Assembly: GCA_947044365.1 (NCBI GenBank)
Contig: OX345643.1
Location: forward strand, 4,668,001-4,732,000
Source of the DNA: Petrosia ficiformis
Taxonomy: Eukaryota; Porifera; Demospongiae; Haplosclerida; Petrosiidae
DNA length: 64,000 nt
Direction: 5' to 3'
Part shown: positions 1-12,650 of the stretch, in pieces
Position numbering within the stretch: position 1 is the first letter of the stretch
Layout of the letters: each line of letters opens with the position of its first letter
Notes under the pieces: generated by a model
What the model was told of the DNA's origin: nothing
The model's database searches: none
What the model saw: the letters and a program-made list of their open reading frames with translations, nothing else
Translations under genes and position numbers: made by a program

Positions 1-69
1 TGTTTCAGACTTTACACAATAATTGTTTTGAATTTTTGTATGGCTTAAAAAGATGATTTTCTTTTTTAT

Positions 70-607
70 TATGGCCCGTAGGGCCATCCCTATGATTGCT
101 TTCCCACGGGTTCGATGTATGTTTATATATATATATATATATAATTATAATTATATATATTCTTGTGTCACTTGCGCGACTATGCGTTGTATACGTAGTT
201 AAGGAAGTTGCGTCATTCCCGGGGGCTCGGTCAATTAATGGGCGTGGCGCGTAAAAGAACGCGCGTTTGAGCTACAAACCAGCCAGGAAGATTCAGAAAG
301 GATGTAAAACTGCTAATAACTGTTGTATATAGCAGAGAAACAGTATAGATATTATGCAAGAATCTTTAACAAGTAAGTATGATAAGTTGTTGAGTTTCAA
401 ACACGAGGAAGTCATCATTTAGAACCTTGAAGGAGTACCTCAGTCAGTTCATCAGACATCTGTGTATTTAGACTGCAATTAGGCTTACACTTACGTATTC
501 AGGCCCCAGGAGTACACAGAAAGGTAGAGACACTAGTGCCATCAGCAATGCTTAATACATAGTCATCACAAAGCAAATATAGGGATGTTTTTTTCTCTAT
601 ATACACT
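70..607 (-). mobile_element. MITE with CATCCCTATGATTGCTTT termini
   Basis: Inverted terminal sequences at about 85-103 (catccctatgattgctttc) and 569-587 (caaagcaaatatagggatg). The paralogous site near 13.96 kb lacks the element, which marks its approximate outer limits. Its 155-285 segment matches the inverted copy at 20.70-20.83 kb. Confidence 0.65.
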
Positions 608-698
608 TGTTTTTGAATATATTATATTGCATTTTAAAAATATTATATTCGAAAAGACAGTTTTCTTTTATAAAAGACACGATATATAGAGAAAAAAG

Positions 699-880
699 TA
701 TCCCTATGACTGCTTTGTGATGTCCAGCATTTAGTAATCATGGCTGACTTTATCATTCCTGAAACACAACAGCCTACTATAGTTGTTATTTTGACTATCT
801 ACTCTCCTTACCAAGGACCTTGTAGACCTTTAGAAATATATTTTAGGTAGAATAGCTAGCTATTAGTTCCAGTTTCTACA
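699..880 (+). mobile_element. Partial copy of the same MITE family
   Basis: Starts tatccctatgactgctttg and follows the 20.54-kb copy through the aatagctagc motif, then diverges. It is present in both duplicates (again at about 14051-14235), so it predates the duplication. Confidence 0.55.
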
Positions 881-1280
881 TGAGCTAGTAAGTCTACAAG
901 GAGCTTTCTTTCTGCTGCTCTGTAGAGCTTGGTGGATATATACTTCAAAGTGCAGATATATGTATATATCCTTTGCTGTTGATATGTGAACAGTGATTTA
1001 ATATTTGTTTTTGGGACTATGATCAGATAAACTCCCAAATGCATGTATTGCACAAGTATGATTAAAAGGTAGACACAATCTGTTGGCTTCTGTCCTACCA
1101 GAGTTTTGTTGATACACAAAAATTTCACACATTGATAATTTACTTACTTGGAATTTGCAAACTCATGAGTCAACAGTACAAGTATGTATTGCACGAAATC
1201 ATATATATTGAGCCACACCTTGCAATGGCTTAGGCATGCATCCGGAGAGCTAGCTACAGGTCATGTGACTTTAATTATGA

Positions 1281-1430
1281 TACATACATACATACATACA
1301 TACGTAAAAGACATACATACATACGTATATACATCATTATGAATACATACATACATACATACGTACGTACGTATGTAAGTATACATACATACATAGTTTA
1401 CATACATACGTACATACATACATACATAAT
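1281..1430. repeat. Tetranucleotide (TACA)n tract
   Basis: Almost pure catacatacata with scattered acgt variants. It makes spurious Tyr/Val/Cys open frames on the minus strand. Confidence 0.9.
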
Positions 1431-1961
1431 CATTCTGTAATGATAAATACACAGTGTATGATGGAAATCTGGCTCTTTAGATCATGTACAAACCAATATC
1501 AATACACTGATTCCCATAAAACACATAGTATTACTACGTATTCATTACCAGTACATCCATTAGTACACCTATTTACCTATCATTTACTCCCTTGTTATCA
1601 GCAAACAAAATAATGGGCGTGGAAAGTTATATCTAATATTAAAATTAAAATGAGTATAACCCTATTAATTAAAAGTCCGTTTTTATCTGTACAGTTTTTA
1701 AAATTCGTCATAATTCATCACCAAACAATGAATATAGTTAATATAATGAGCAATTTGTACGTCATAATATGAATAATAATGAAAATGGAGGATTTTATGC
1801 CGAAATGGTTGTGCAGATATCTCGACTTTCGGAAATAATTTCGGACCGAAAACCGCAATTACAGTAGTCTTGTACAATGGACTTTTGAACACGGCATAAA
1901 ATTCGTGAATGACGCCCACGCAATTACTTGCAACCCTTAATTTTTACTTTTAGATATCGTA

Positions 1962-4900
1962 ATGGCAGGTAGGTACTGTAGTTTATGTTTATAATAATTA
2001 TAAATATATAATTATGTCATTTTCTAGGAACTGGCTATCCACCTGAAAACCTATCTGGGGATCAACAAGCAGTAAGTGTGTTTAGTTTTATAATTATATA
2101 TATATATATATATATATATGACAGAGTGCTGTAGCCAAGCCACATAGGCGTATCTAGGCCCGGGCATACCAGGGCAATGCCCTGGTAAATTGTTGCAGAA
2201 GACATACTTAAGACATACTTGCATTCCACTATGACACAGCAAAAACTCGATAGTCTAGCTTGCCTGCATGTAGAGTAAGACCTCTTGTCCATGTTATGGA
2301 ACTCATTACAGGACTTAGTATAGTATTGCAGTTTGCACAGAAGCACAAGAACTCAAGGATAATAATTGATTAATAAAACAATGAAATTATGCCCTGGTTC
2401 ACTGATGACCATAGATACACCTATGCCAAGCCAGGCTCTGGGGTATGTACCCCAGGAACTGGAAACTATGCACTATCATTTAAAGTGTTTATAATAACTA
2501 CATAGAGCGTTTTAGAACTACATTATAACCGTCACTAGTAGCATATCTAGGAAATTTGCACGATGTTTAACTATAATTACATGTTCATGTCAATTAATTG
2601 GTCATTGAGTTTCTATTAAAATATGAAATATGTAGTAGTCTGGGGAATATCAGAGAGTACGGTAGTACTCTCTATGTAGGGATGGCACGGAAAAAAAATG
2701 GCCGCCCATACATTTCAATTGCAAGTGATGACCTGAAATCTCTGGTAATATATACAGATACGTTTTAATACACACATACCTATTCATATCGAGTGTTTTT
2801 ATGACTACCAAAACTGTCTAGATGGCCAAAGATTGTCATTAAGGTAGAGAACCGGCGAGTGGCAAAACTGGCAAAATCTTCATCATATTAATATTAATAT
2901 TAATATTTTTCAGACAAATCATTTTTTTGTTTGTTGAACTATCACAATGATTCTAGCACCATTCCAATCGCATTTATAGTAAAATTCTGGTCTACAAGTA
3001 TTGAGGTGACATCTACAGATACTATGAAAGAAGACAGTCTCAACGACTATCAATATTTGATCTCGAATTAGATGCCATTTTCCAAAGTGGAATTTAATTA
3101 CGCATGTGCATTCGTGGACTTAGAATATGGAAGCTGAAAGCATCGGAATAGTAATAACATTTGTGAGCAAATACATTCACTGCAAAAATGAATTTGTTAT
3201 TTTAACAGACCAGTTGTTACCTCAGTTGCATGTACATTTATAATACATAGTTAGAAACATGAAATACGAAGATAATTAACATTTTGTCTGGTTATAATAT
3301 AGCTATGTATTATAATAAAAGGAATGTAATCACTACAGTCATTATTGTACATTCTGCATGTGGTAGTAGGGTGTATATTGGTACATACATTCATGAATGC
3401 ATGAGTAGTTTTTACTATATATAACTAATAATTTGATACGAATCATTTCTTCCTATCAATATTGATGAAGTTATCAATATATAACAGCTCTTTATATGGT
3501 AGTAGGGTGTATATTGGTAAGTACATTTCTGATTGCATGATTAGTGATAACATGATTGCACATTCCTGATTGCATGATTAGTGATGTTTTTACTATAGCC
3601 AATAATTTGAAACAAATCGTTTCTTCCAATGCATATTAATGAAGTTATCAATAACAGCCTCTTTATATGGTAGTAGGGTGTATAGCTATATTATAACCAG
3701 ACAAAATGTTAATTATCCTCGTATTTCATGTTTCTAACTATATATTGGAAATGTAAGTGCAACTGAGGTAACAACTGGTCTGTTAAAATAACAAATTCAT
3801 TTTTACAGTGTTCTTATAATAATGAATATAATAATTATTAATATTAAAGCTATTGTATAATAATAATATTGTATACTATGATAATCATTGGAATACTGAA
3901 TGGTTGACACAGTGACTGACACTACTTCTTGTAGGATGGCAGACAGTGCTGTAAGTGAAATAGAGAATATACATAATCTGTAAGTGGAAGAGAAGGATAA
4001 TACATAAATACAAAAGACTAACTTTTATTGATGAACAGATTTTAATGCATTTATTTTTGTATGATTTCATAATGATATATATATAGTATTTCTGTAATCT
4101 ACAAAAAATATTCACACCATTCAGAAGAAAAACAATGGAAACAAGATAATAAAAAAAACATTTTCAATAAAAATGAAAGAAGATGTAGGGATGTCAAAAC
4201 CCAAAAAGCATGCGAACAAGGTTGGGAAGCTAACATAGGACCCAAAATCACTTCCATATAACCCTACATAAGTACAGCTCTTTGTATTTTGTTTTATAGC
4301 AGTGTAAGTACTTATGTAGGGTTATATGGAAGTGATTTTGGGTCCTATGTTAGCTTCCCAACCTTGTTTGCATGGTTTTTGGGTTTTGACATCCCTACAT
4401 CTTCTTTCATTTTTATTGAAAATGTTTTTTTATTATCTTGTATATATATAATTATATATGACAGAGTGCTGTAGTCAAGCCAGGCTCTGGGGTTTGTACC
4501 CCAGGAACTGGAAACTATGCACTATCATTTAAAGTGTTTATAATAACTACATAGAGCGTTTTAGAACATATTTACATTATAACTGTCACTAGTAGCATAT
4601 CTAGGAAATTTGCACGATGTTTAACTATAATTACATGTTCATGTCAATTAATTGGTCATTGAGTTTCTATTAAAATATGAAATATGTAGTAGTCTGGGAA
4701 ACAGTAATACAACAAATTAGTTTCATTGGAATGTAGGGTAACCATACAAATTGAACCCTAATCATGTGACAGGATGAAAACACACGTTGTGCAATAATTG
4801 TAATTATGGCTTTGTATAGTTGTTGCCTGGCATGTGGCGAAGAGACTGTACCGAAATACAGGAAGGTTTTGTGAGATGGAGAAATTGTGATGTTTTTAAA

Positions 4901-7900
4901 GAACTTTTATATCCAAAGGGCACAAAAACTCCAACAGGCTTTATCAGACAAAGATACAACAACAACTATTGACCTTGATGCAGTTCCATAATCAAATCAA
5001 AAGTCTTTGGAAGAATTCCGTAGCAGGCACTTTTCCCAAACCCTGTTGGAAGACATACAAACACATCTTTCCCCTTTAAAAGTATCCACAACCTCTCTCT
5101 GTTTTGTTTTTTTTTTGAGAGGGAAATATCCATAGCTTTTTGGTGAGCACTTGATCACATCCAGTGCCAGTTTTCTTCTTTACTTTTGTATGGTCATACA
5201 TTGAGCTAACTGCTGCAAAGTCCCTTCTGAAACATTTTAGTTCGTATCTTAAATGAATTTTTATGAGATATAAGGTAAGATTCATCTTGATTTCTGGCTA
5301 TCCATGCCATCAGCGATCAACGATAGTTACAAGTGATTATCCCTTTGGAAGTCAGAGGAGGTACTTGATATCAGGATGACATGGTTTATCAACATATTCC
5401 TCATTGTTATTATGTGGACTGTTATTATGGCTGTATTATTATTATTGCATGGGGTGTGTGTTCTAAAAACATCTAGTTATTAATAAGTTATAATGTTCCA
5501 CTCTTGCATGTCATTAAGGCTTATTCTAACAACTTCTAATAATAGTTTACACAGTATTATAATCTACAACTCAAGAGTTTTACAATGTCTACTACTAACA
5601 ATTTATGTTTATATAGTTTTAATGGATTAGGGTTTTCTCTACGAATTGTTGATAGTATTGTAGTCTGACACTATTTTAGCTATCTACGTACCCACAAGTA
5701 AAACTATGTTACAGTTTTCATGGGAGGGCAGAATTATTGACATTGATAAGACTCTGAAGAATTTGCTAAACTTACTGTATATGTAGCAGTGTTTGTTGTG
5801 CACATACTTTTCTAAAATATTTGATGCTCTGCTTAATTAATATTTAGCACAACTGCACAACACATTGTACACTATCATTCCCTACAGCTGTTTACAAATC
5901 TGCATGGTCTATAATAAACAGGCCTGTACGCATTATTTATTATTAATTAGGTTGTTGTTTGTTATGCGTTGGCTTACACTAGCCTCATCCCCTGGGTATG
6001 ATAATTACTATGTACATATGGTCACACAAGTGCTGTGGTCTTTTAAAAATGGGAGGGACCAAGAACAATTGATTGCACATGAACCCCCCCTTTTTAAATT
6101 GCTACATATGGACATGATAGACAGAGTTCCACCCTCCAGAACTTCCTCATGATGACACAAATAATATTGTACTTCACTAATCATTGTCTATATACTATTA
6201 TGAACATTATGTCTACATTTGCTCTTCCATAGAAACCACCAGTTGATTCTGAATACCCACCATCTACTCGACCTGAACGATATTCACAGGAATTAACCCA
6301 ATCACCATACCCAACCCAGCTTGCTCATCCCCGATTTCAACCTGAAAAATATCCTCCTCCTCCTTACCCAGGTCTTCAACATGATCCTCCTCAACAATTG
6401 GAGTACTCTTCACCTCAGGGAGGCTATCCATATAAAAATCCAGGTTAGTAATTCTAATAATTATAATATATATATAGCACTAACCACAGATCCATGGTAA
6501 CCATTTAATACGGTTAAGTGCTTATTATTCCGTATCAGACCTTTCAAGGTATATTATTTATAGAAGTTGGCAGGTCTGATTTTCTAATTCATTTGCTAAT
6601 AATTATTTATGAGAAGAATAAGTGACAGATGCTAAATCATGTACATGTAATATATGAGATGTTTATAGTCATATGGCAGTTCTTGACAGGGGCAGTTTTG
6701 GGGTGAAGGGGAGTCCAACGGGCTACGTAAAAATATTTTCAGAAATTTTTTTTTTTACTATTGCTGAGTAAGCTCTTGTGTGGCATTTAGTCCTGATTCT
6801 TGAGAAACAGGTAGTCCTTTCAAGCTTGTAACTCGAACCCAACCCCTTCTCTAATAATCCTAAATCCGTCATCTGTCCTCCTGGTTGGCTTCACCTCAGG
6901 TCACTAGAAACATTCTCATGGGTCTGATAAATGAGATAGAGACCAACCATACCATAAAATAGTAATAATTATACATTGATATGGAAAGCCATTGTTTGTG
7001 AGCAATGCAGTAAGTGGCCCTGTGGTCTACATTGTATAGAATATGTACATGCCTACAGTATACAAATAAAGGTACAGTAAGTGGCCCTGTGGTCTATATT
7101 GTATAGAATATGTACATGCCTACAGAACACAAATAAAGGGCATACATGTACAGTATACCTTAAGCTTACTTTAAACATTATTAATTTTAATGACTAACAT
7201 AATAATCACTAAAATTAGTACATACAAACAAATAATATTCGTGATCGTTAATAATTTTTATTAAGCGTTTAGACATGGCTCACAAATTCCCTAAAATTAT
7301 TACATGCTAAATCAAAGCTTTTAAAAATTGCTAAATTTTATGGACACAATAAATAGTAGGTATGCCATAAAAATCATTACTTGTATACAGTAATCTCTGA
7401 GTAGTTTCATTTCAGACTACCGTAGTTTTGACAGTAATTCCCATACTTATCAATTGAACAACACACTAGTGAGATCGTAATAACTGTACTATACTGACAG
7501 TAGAAATATGATAATTACTGTCACTATATGGTGAATGTTTATTGACATAATAATACTATAACACTGAAACAGGCATAAGTTGATTCGTAAACTTTTCAAT
7601 ATTCTTTAGCTGTTTATTATCATCCACAACAACCACCGCCACCACAGCATCAAACAGTGAGTATCATCTATATGTTATAACAATGATCTCATTTCTGACC
7701 AATCAGATTGCATTGCTAAATTTGTTATAATAAGACACTTTGTTTGAGGAGCACTCCTAACCCATTGTAGAAAACAAATAGCGTCATTGTGCATTTAGGG
7801 GGGAATTCTTGTTATGTTATTAAATAACTCAAAAAGTCTACTTTGAAACAACTCTGAAACTAAGTTAGAGTATCAACAATCATAACTATGTACAGTATGA

Positions 7901-10900
7901 ATCATAATCATGTGTGTACATTAGTGTTGTTTTAGTTAACCATTACTATAACTAAAACCCCTTTTACTTTTAGTAAGACATTTTGACTTTTAGTTAACTA
8001 AACTATAACTAAATTACAGGTCTGTAGTAATAACTATAACTAACTAAAGCAAAAAATGGCAAATAATGGCCATTAGAAAAAGTAAAACCCTTTTTAAGCC
8101 TAGAATTATTTTAGTTAATTAGCTATAACGATAACTAAAATTATGATAAACTAGTCATACTATAACTATAACTAAAAGTGGTCATTATTGTCATAATAAG
8201 ACAACACTAATGTACATGTACATGTACATATATTATTTAATATGTACATGAATTGCTTTGTTCTCCATTGATTTTCAGTTATTCTTAATGCCTGTTTTTG
8301 TGGTACTTTGATACCAACAATTGTTCATCAGCTCTTGTTTATACGTACATGTAGCTCAATGATTGTTTTAGTAGTAGTGGCATTACAGTTGAGCTGCTTT
8401 TGAATGCTATATATATAGCAACCCTAAATTAAAAGCATTTCCTGAAGGAGTGTACCCCAGCTTTCCCATAGTAGCTGTGTGCTTTCTATGATTGGTTTCT
8501 TCCCTCCCTAACAAAACTCCTGTATGGAATAAATTAATATTTTGATGTAACTTGAGGATGGGACCAATGAATGTCAAGGGAAGAGGGGTGGGGTCAGAGA
8601 CTAGTATCGCAATGACTTTATAATTAGTGGAAGAAGAGTTTTATTTTAATTCAATTCACGCATTTCATCTTAATAAAAAAAAATTGTCTCATATATCAGT
8701 GTTTCCCCCAGAATAAAATATTAATAGCAATGGAGTGAAATCAGTGATACAGAGCATTTGGTCAAAAATGTTCAATCAGTGTTTTAAATAGCATAAACTT
8801 TGAAATTAAAGGGTGGAGGGAGTAAGACTAAAGGTTGGGGTAGCACCATTGTCCCATCCTCTGCGTAAAACACTAGATATATGTACATACTGGCTGCTGA
8901 TTATAAAAACTTTGGGAATTCTTGGAGGAGGAAGGAACGTTGCTGTAGTAATACCCCTCCTCCCCTGAATGAAACCCCGATTCTTATGTACCAAATGAAT
9001 GTTTTGTTTTGCTCACTCAAAAACATTTGTAATGCATTGATTTGATCAACCAAGTTGTTTTCATGCAGTCTGACATCTGATGTCTCATGTCTGATGCTTG
9101 TACATACACATGTACCCCATGAACACTTTTATTGGTACATGAGAATTGAGAAGTTCAATATAACCAGTGTTCTCCCCAGGCTGTTTTGGCCTAGCGCTCC
9201 GCTATGCGTTATCCCCACAAGGGCTAGGCTATGGGCCCCTAAGCGTACGTGCGGCAATTTTTCACGTGTGCGCATGCGCGTGCATAACCCATTGCCTCAC
9301 CCATTTTTACACGTGGTTTCTGAGAAAGACAGACAGTATGGTGAAGCCGTATTCAAATGGCTCTACTTGTGAGAGCTTCGTGTGTAGCAAGCACAGATGA
9401 TTTCAATTAAGGGATCTCCTCCAAGTGACTTTCTCTGTGATGCTGCTTGTGATATATGGGCACAGATGAAAAGAAGAATCGATGTAACTCAGTAGTGAGC
9501 ACTGACAATTACAGCAGTTACACAATGACTATGTTATTCACTCTTTTACATTCATTTCATTGTTGCTCTTGTAAGTTATAATGAAACATTGAGTCAATGT
9601 GCATGCGCAGCATTAAATATAATTGCGCTCTAGTCCACCCTGCCATACCAAACCCATAAGCCTTATAAATATCCTGGGGAGAACACTGAATTAACATTCA
9701 AAAAATGTTTATATACGAACTCATGATATTAAATTATTTATTTTGACATTGTATACAAACAAATACAGTGCTCTGCCCAGGATATAGAGTGATGGTTGGA
9801 TTCTACATAGCATCTAGTGCTATTTATACTTCTGTCTCAATAGCCTATATATGTATTATCTGAGAGGTGGTTAATTCATCTGAGTGGTGGTTATTGGGCA
9901 GAACACTGCAAATATATATTTATCTCATTTTATGCAAAAATGCTTTATATATATATTTAGTAGTATCGTTCATTCCATAGACTCATGGAGTTGTGGTGAT
10001 ACAGAAACAACCTACTGTTAACGCTGTCTATTATGTTCGTCCAGGGGATCATTATAGGACATTCTCAATTTTTGTGTGTGTCCTCTGTTGTCTGTGTGGA
10101 TCTCTATTTACATTGTGCTGTACAATACCAGCTATATTTTCTGCAAATCAGGTACTGATATTAAAAAATAAAGTGGGTGTGGTTAACTAATGAACAAGCA
10201 ATGTTATCTCTTAAATGGAAGGGATTTTTAAATTGTCTACTTTAATAGGAAAATTAGCAGTTTAAAAAAGGAAAAGTGTATTACAATTTTTAATGAAGGT
10301 TTTCATGGAGGGTTCTAATCCCTACCAGAAAAAGCCAAGAGATTACCCAGATAACAGATTTTGATGGTTTATGTAGAATCCTGCATGTAATGTTCATTAC
10401 AATACATTGAAAGTATTTGCTACAATAAATAGAAATACACATACCATATGCACATGCATGGAATATTGACAGTAATAAATATTGATGGTTGCTGTTCACA
10501 GAGTATTGATGAATTAAATTTTGACAATTAGCATATAAAGTTCATTATGTGGGTGTGACTGAGCACGTGCTATTTACAATAGACAGCTGTTCCAATTAGT
10601 GGTAGGCAATAATTATATACCAATAATTTTTATTTCAATACAATACTGAGTAGTTTAGAAATCAGTATTGATGGTATTGATTATGATACCAATACTTGAT
10701 AATGTGCATGCTTACATAAATGTCAAATTTTATACAAATTCAGTTAAAAATGTGGAAACTTTTTCTGTTAATTGGTGTGTCTGATTAAAATAGAGGTATG
10801 GTGATTGGTATTGGTATCGATACTTGGACATTACTCGATACCAGAAATTTCAGACATGGTATTAAAAACTTTGGTATCGAATTGCCCATCACTATTAATT

Positions 10901-11629
10901 TTATCACTGGAAGTACTTAGTAGTGGAAGGTGAGTACTAAAAAATGGAGACTACTTATTCTTGTTGGACAAATTCTGAGGAAGATATCAGTTCTATATAT
11001 CTCAGTAGGGAAAGTGTTTAGAATGCACATGTGTATTTGTGAACTAATCGGTGAATTTTAATTTGATGGTTTGAACCCAAAACCACCAAACTGCAAAATA
11101 AAAAAAAAACACCGTCAATATTTCCACATATATGGTACAATTAAACTACCTATATAAACTGTATGATAATATGTATGACATAATGTAAGAATAGTTATAC
11201 CCAAATCAACACTACATGGAATCTACAAATATGAAGTCTTGGGTTTCTCAGTATATTTTTAAATTTCTTAAATACATTATATCATACATTATATCATACA
11301 TTATATCATACGTTTAGCTGTAAGGATGAGTTGCAGTTTCTATTTAATGTAGCTAACAGTTTCTATTAATAGCTCTGAATGTACCATTCATACATTCGGA
11401 GCATGTGAAGTGAAATATTTTGTCTATACAGGATTTCATTACAATTATTTGTGTGTGTAATACATTTACATAGGCAAGAGATGCTGAAAAGTATGGAGAT
11501 CCTGCAAGGGCTGCTCATAAAGATCGTGTAACCATTACACTGAATGTTATTGCCATCATCTTTGGCTCAATTGTCTTTGCTTTTAATGTAATAGACTTTT
11601 TCTTTGAATTCTCCAGAGATGGGTACTAG
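1962..11629 (+). CDS. CD225/dispanin (IFITM-like) membrane protein, gene 1
   Basis: Reconstructed exons: 1962-1968, 2028-2071, 6233-6443, 7610-7656, 9981-10151, 11474-11629 (TAG stop), giving 211 residues. All introns are GT-AG and the phases join without a break. The start ATG is followed after seven bases by a donor; genes 2 and 3 share this tiny first exon. The N-terminal half is Pro/Tyr/Gln rich and contains PPPPY, a PPxY-type WW-domain ligand. The last two exons form a CD225 domain: GDHYRTFSIFVCVLCC, a Cys-rich hydrophobic segment, then ARDAEKYGDPARAAHKDR and a second hydrophobic segment. CD225 proteins (dispanins, IFITMs) sit in plasma or endosomal membranes, and their membrane-proximal cysteines are often palmitoylated. 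The intron falls after the first hydrophobic segment. The family call is firm; the specific function is unknown. Confidence 0.85.
3178..3810. mobile_element. Foldback element with ~125-bp inverted arms
   Basis: Arms at 3178-3303 and 3682-3810 are inverted copies (for example cagttgttacctcagttg against caactgaggtaacaactg). The centre holds three direct copies of ggtagtagggtgtata at about 3363, 3499 and 3669. It lies in intron 2 of gene 1 and is missing from the gene 2 duplicate. No open frame of note. Confidence 0.75.
4142..4440. mobile_element. Foldback element with ~134-bp near-perfect arms
   Basis: Arms 4142-4275 and 4308-4440 are near-perfect reverse complements around a 32-base spacer. 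The transcript would form a long hairpin. It is absent from the gene 2 duplicate, so it is a recent insertion. Short ORFs in it are by-products of the palindrome. Confidence 0.85.
4980..5285 (-). pseudogene. RecQ-like helicase fragment inside a repeat (copy 1)
   Basis: The minus strand near 5085-4995 reads LKGKDVFVCLPTGFGKSACYG, the Walker A region of a RecQ-type helicase (LPTGxGKS), followed by LPKTFDLI. Upstream the frame is broken by a poly-A/T tract and no further helicase motifs follow. A near-identical copy lies at 15.38-15.68 kb. It is probably debris from a transposon or retrocopy carried along by the duplication in intron 2 of gene 1. Confidence 0.45.
6444..7609. other. Gene 1 intron 3
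   Basis: Contains a direct repeat of about 65 bp (gcagtaagtggccctgtggtc, at about 7008 and 7075). Otherwise AT-rich with nothing recognised. Confidence 0.6.
7921..8210. mobile_element. TTAGTTATAG-rich MITE with ttagtgttgt / acaacactaa ends
   Basis: Inverted ends ttagtgttgttttag and acaacactaa flank a body built of ttagttatag-like units on both strands. Related bodies occur at about 11.63-11.85, 18.03-18.30 and 33.03-33.11 kb. Confidence 0.6.
8697..8874. mobile_element. Possible short element, cagtgtttccccc end
   Basis: Begins cagtgtttcccccag and ends gtaaaacact. The ends are imperfectly inverted, and the element resembles the CAGTGTTCT group nearby. Confidence 0.35.
9165..9688. mobile_element. 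524-bp element with CAGTGTTCTCCCCAGG inverted ends
   Basis: cagtgttctccccagg at the left and cctggggagaacactg at the right are exact inverted repeats. The interior is GC-richer than the surroundings and contains a run of gtgcgcatgcgcgtgc. It lies in intron 4 of gene 1. A short open frame inside shows no recognisable domain. Confidence 0.8.
9766..9908 (+). mobile_element. 143-bp MITE, CAGTGCTCTGCCCA ends
   Basis: Ends cagtgctctgcccagg and gggcagaacactg. A reverse-oriented relative lies at 34378-34517; the two share the ggttggattctacat and ggtggttaattcatct segments. Confidence 0.8.
10597..10894. mobile_element. hAT-like MITE (TAGTGGTAGGCAA / TTGCCCATCACTA)
   Basis: The inverted ends resemble the TAGTGATGGGCAA termini common in hAT-type elements. 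The interior is rich in ggtatcgatac-like motifs. Non-coding. Confidence 0.6.
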
Positions 11630-11862
11630 TTTTAGTTTAGGAATTTAGTTTTAGTCACGTTTTAGTTAGTTACTCACTCATCAATCACAATAATTACTTT
11701 TAGTTTATTATATTATATACATGTAATTAGTTTTTACATCACAAAATAATTTTAGTTAGTTACAGTTAATTAACTAAACATTTTCATTAGTTTTAGTTTT
11801 TGAACAATAGTTTCATTTACAATAATTAGTTTCAATACTTAATAATATTGTTCATTCCATAG

Positions 11863-12650
11863 ATAACTGCTGTTTTAGGGGTAGGGAAACAACCTACTTA
11901 TACTGCTATCAGAAGTTTACCAACAGGAGATTATTTGCGAACATTTTCAATTATTGTGTGTATCTTTTGTTTTATATTTGCAACTCCAATCACATTGTGC
12001 TGTACATTACCAGCTATATATACTGCATTGCAGGTACATTGATTGATATGTGTGTGATACAATGTAAAATGGGTTGACTAAACCAACATATGTGTCTCTG
12101 AACTAGAGAGCGATTGATATCCATTTACTGTTACATTCATGGAGCAATAAAACTTAAGTATTATATAAAACCACAACAAGTGTATGTAAGACTGCTGTAT
12201 ACATTGCTTGAACATAATTTAATTATCTTTATAGTTTATTATAATTATAATTAGCTAATACATTTTGTGTATAACTTGTAGGATTGATAGTGTTTAGTTT
12301 AACCATTGTATTCAAAAAAAAGATACGAAGGAAATTTTTCAGAACTATGGGAAATAAGTGGTATTTACTTTGCTTGTGGCCTTAGTACCAAATAAGAGCA
12401 CTGGACTCAACATTGCTAGCTGTACAGCAGTTAGTACTGACTGAATTGATGTTGTAGGCTTACTTCCATGCAATATGTTATGAATTTTAATACATATATA
12501 TAGGCTAGTGAAGCTGAACGTCAGGGAGACTATGCAAATGCTGAAGAGAAATATCATACAACCGTTACACTGAATGTTGTTGGCATTAGCTTTGGTTTGC
12601 TTATCTTTGTGTTGATCATTTTAAGTTTTACACTTCCCCTTGCTAAATGA
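11863..12650 (+). CDS. Second CD225 exon pair of gene 1 (alternative C-terminal cassette)
   Basis: Exons 11863-12033 (171 nt, the same length as the first CD225 exon of gene 1) and 12504-12650 (TGA stop) encode a complete second CD225 domain. It has GDYLRTFSIIVCIFC, a Cys-containing hydrophobic stretch, ASEAERQGDYANAEEKY and a terminal hydrophobic segment. It lies 234 bp downstream of the gene 1 stop and has no proline-rich exons of its own. Its first exon starts in phase 0 after a good acceptor, like exon 5, so exon 4 could splice to either pair; the alternative product would be 208 residues. It could instead be the remnant of a fourth gene that lost its 5' exons. Both reading frames are intact, which favours use. 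Confidence 0.72.

Larger units (their letters stand above)
1..1240. repeat. Upstream flank duplicated at 13.9-14.6 kb, interrupted by a MITE
   Basis: Bases 1-70 and about 608-1140 match 13895-13960 and about 13965-14500 almost base for base, while about 70-607 is absent from the second copy. This is the upstream flank of CD225 genes 1 and 2. No gene was recognised in it; the short open frames are shared, uncharacterised and lack features. Confidence 0.8.

Noticed and set aside
856..1128. 90-codon minus-strand ORF, repeated at 14209-14526
   Set aside because: Conserved only because the DNA was duplicated recently; no domain, weak composition, and it overlaps a MITE copy.
4802..4990. Plus-strand frame MALYSCCLACGEETVPKYRK (also 15194-15379)
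   Set aside because: About 60 codons, interrupted by TGA in the first copy; no domain recognised.
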